Virus record (IMG/VR): IMGVR_UViG_3300032236_000383
Coordinates: 1-36,760 of that record
DNA length: 36,760 nt
Strand: one strand, 5' to 3'
Origin: a virus
This document shows, piece by piece, positions 35,719 to 36,760 of this stretch. Under the pieces are notes generated by a model, which was given only the letters and a program-made list of their open reading frames with translations, was not told the DNA's origin and did not search any database. The translations under genes were made by a program, and so were the position numbers. Position 1 is the stretch's first letter; every line of letters starts with the position of its first letter.

Positions 35719-36760
35719 ATGGCTGACAGCCGCGTCGATGACATCCTGCGCAGGCAGGAAAAGATGCAGACCGATCGCGCGGTCTTTGAGCAGCACTGGC
35801 GCGAGATCGCCGAGCGCATTCTGCCGCGCTCCGATTATTTCCGAGTGAACCGCCAGCCAGGCGACAAGCACACCGAGCGTGTGTTCGACGCTACCGCGGC
35901 CCTGGCGCTCGAGCGCTTTGCTGCGGCGATGGAGTCAATGCTGACGCCTCGCACGCAAAAATGGCACCGGCTCAAGGCCGTCGAGCCCGACCTGATGGAA
36001 GACCCGCAGGTCAAGCTGTGGATGGACCAGGTCACGCAACTGCTGTTCAACGTGCGCTATGCACCGAAGGCCAACTTCGCCAGCCAGGCGAACGAGGCCT
36101 ACATGTCGCTGGGTGCTTTCGGCACCGGTGCCATGTTCATCGACGAGGCGATCGGTTCTGGCATCCGCTACCGATCGGTGCATCTCTCGGAGCTGTTCAT
36201 CGCCGAAAACCACCAGGGCGTGATCGACACAGTCATCCGCAAATTCCCGATGACGGCGCGCCAGATGGCGCAGAAGTTTGGCATCGACAAGTGCTCTGAA
36301 AAGGTCAAAACCGCGGCCGAGAAGTCGCCCGAGCAAACCTTCGATGTGCTGCACGCTGTGCTGCCAAACGAGGACATCAAGACTGGCCGCAAGGACTACC
36401 GCGGCATGGCGTTCTCGTCCTGTTACATCGACTATGACGGCCGCACCTATCTGTCCGAAGGCGGCTACCGTTCGATGCCCTATGCGGTCGGACGCTACGT
36501 CACCACCGTGAAAGAAATCTACGGCCGCTCGCCGGCGATGACGGTTCTGCCGGACATCAAGATGCTCAACGAGATGAGCAAGACGGTGATCCGCGCGGCC
36601 CACAAGCTGGTCGACCCGCCGCTGCTGCTCCAGGAAGACGGCGCGCTGCAGGCCTTCGACCTGCGACCTGGTGCGCTCAACTTCGGCGGCGTCAACGAGC
36701 AGGGCCAGCAGCTGGTGCATCCGCTGCAGACCGGTGCTCGCATCGACATCGGCCAGGACA
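35719..36760 (+). CDS. Portal (head-to-tail connecting) protein, N-terminal part
   Basis: The first 347 residues of the portal protein, running off the right end of the window. Typical blocks are ILRRQEKMQTDRAVFEQHWR then EIAERILPRSDYF near the start, the AALALERFAAAMESMLTPRT helix, FGTGAMFIDEAIGSGIRYRS, then YGRSPAMTVLPDIKMLNEMS. The remainder of the protein is encoded at 1-594. Together they give at least 544 residues, normal for this family. The window ends one base into a codon, and the start of the window begins in frame 1, so the missing link must be 3n+2 bases. From memory of relatives about 20 bases would suffice. Confidence 0.95.
   Translation, partial: MADSRVDDILRRQEKMQTDRAVFEQHWREIAERILPRSDYFRVNRQPGDKHTERVFDATAALALERFAAAMESMLTPRTQKWHRLKAVEPDLMEDPQVKLWMDQVTQLLFNVRYAPKANFASQANEAYMSLGAFGTGAMFIDEAIGSGIRYRSVHLSELFIAENHQGVIDTVIRKFPMTARQMAQKFGIDKCSEKVKTAAEKSPEQTFDVLHAVLPNEDIKTGRKDYRGMAFSSCYIDYDGRTYLSEGGYRSMPYAVGRYVTTVKEIYGRSPAMTVLPDIKMLNEMSKTVIRAAHKLVDPPLLLQEDGALQAFDLRPGALNFGGVNEQGQQLVHPLQTGARIDIGQD

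Noticed and set aside
1-36760. tRNA genes, CRISPR arrays and insertion sequences
   Set aside because: No cloverleaf-like segment in the gaps, no spaced direct repeats, no transposase and no terminal inverted repeats were noticed. A tRNAscan run would settle the first point.

Overview
The window is nearly a whole genome of a small tailed phage with a T7-like (podovirus) virion plan, about 36.8 kb, GC-rich and densely packed. The first bases continue a portal gene whose 5' part lies at the very end of the window. The sequence is therefore a circle, or circularly permuted genome, cut inside the portal gene. Joining the ends directly breaks the frame, so a short piece (3n+2 bases) is missing. The gene set and order resemble the Bordetella BPP-1 group of podoviruses: Sf6-type small terminase, portal, Bbp19-like protein, scaffold, BPP-1-type capsid, T7 gp11/gp12-like tail tube proteins and very large internal virion proteins. 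A proteobacterial, perhaps betaproteobacterial, host is likely but inferred. No reverse transcriptase or diversity-generating retroelement was seen. No phage RNA polymerase, DNA polymerase, helicase, integrase or partition gene was seen either.

Layout. From about 30.37 kb through the cut and on to 25.85 kb, every gene is on the plus strand. The order is Cro-like regulator, RusA resolvase, SSB, two replication-type proteins, small terminase, two small proteins, large terminase, portal, head genes, tail tube genes, internal virion (ejection) proteins of 141, 170, 1044, 1288 and 841 aa, fibre and adhesin genes, a membrane-protein and lysis cassette (GH19 endolysin, candidate holins, Rz/Rz1), and a strong terminator. 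A divergent minus-strand block runs from 30.14 kb down to 25.98 kb. It holds a CI-like repressor, several very small genes, a lambda-exonuclease/YqaJ-type nuclease, an ERF annealing protein, a frameshifted gene, a winged-helix protein, a membrane protein, a helix-turn-helix protein and a hypothetical gene.

How the genes work together. The nuclease and ERF make a Red-like recombination pair. RusA and SSB sit on the opposite arm with the replication genes, and the apparent reliance on host polymerases fits a genome of this size. A cluster of short repeats inside the first replication gene looks like a lambda-O-style origin. A 13-bp palindrome occurs at three gene boundaries and may be an operator. 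Repressor and Cro-like genes face each other as in a lysogeny switch, but the repressor lacks the usual catalytic serine motif and there is no integrase.

The least ordinary items are: the 1288-aa ejected protein, which carries an HExxH motif and a stretch resembling the active-site region of helix-hairpin-helix DNA glycosylases; the palindrome set; the interleaved inverted repeats before the replication gene; the glycine-rich adhesin and its unrecognised neighbours; and the split reading frame in the recombination operon. All identifications rest on reading the sequence and on memory of protein families; no search was run.
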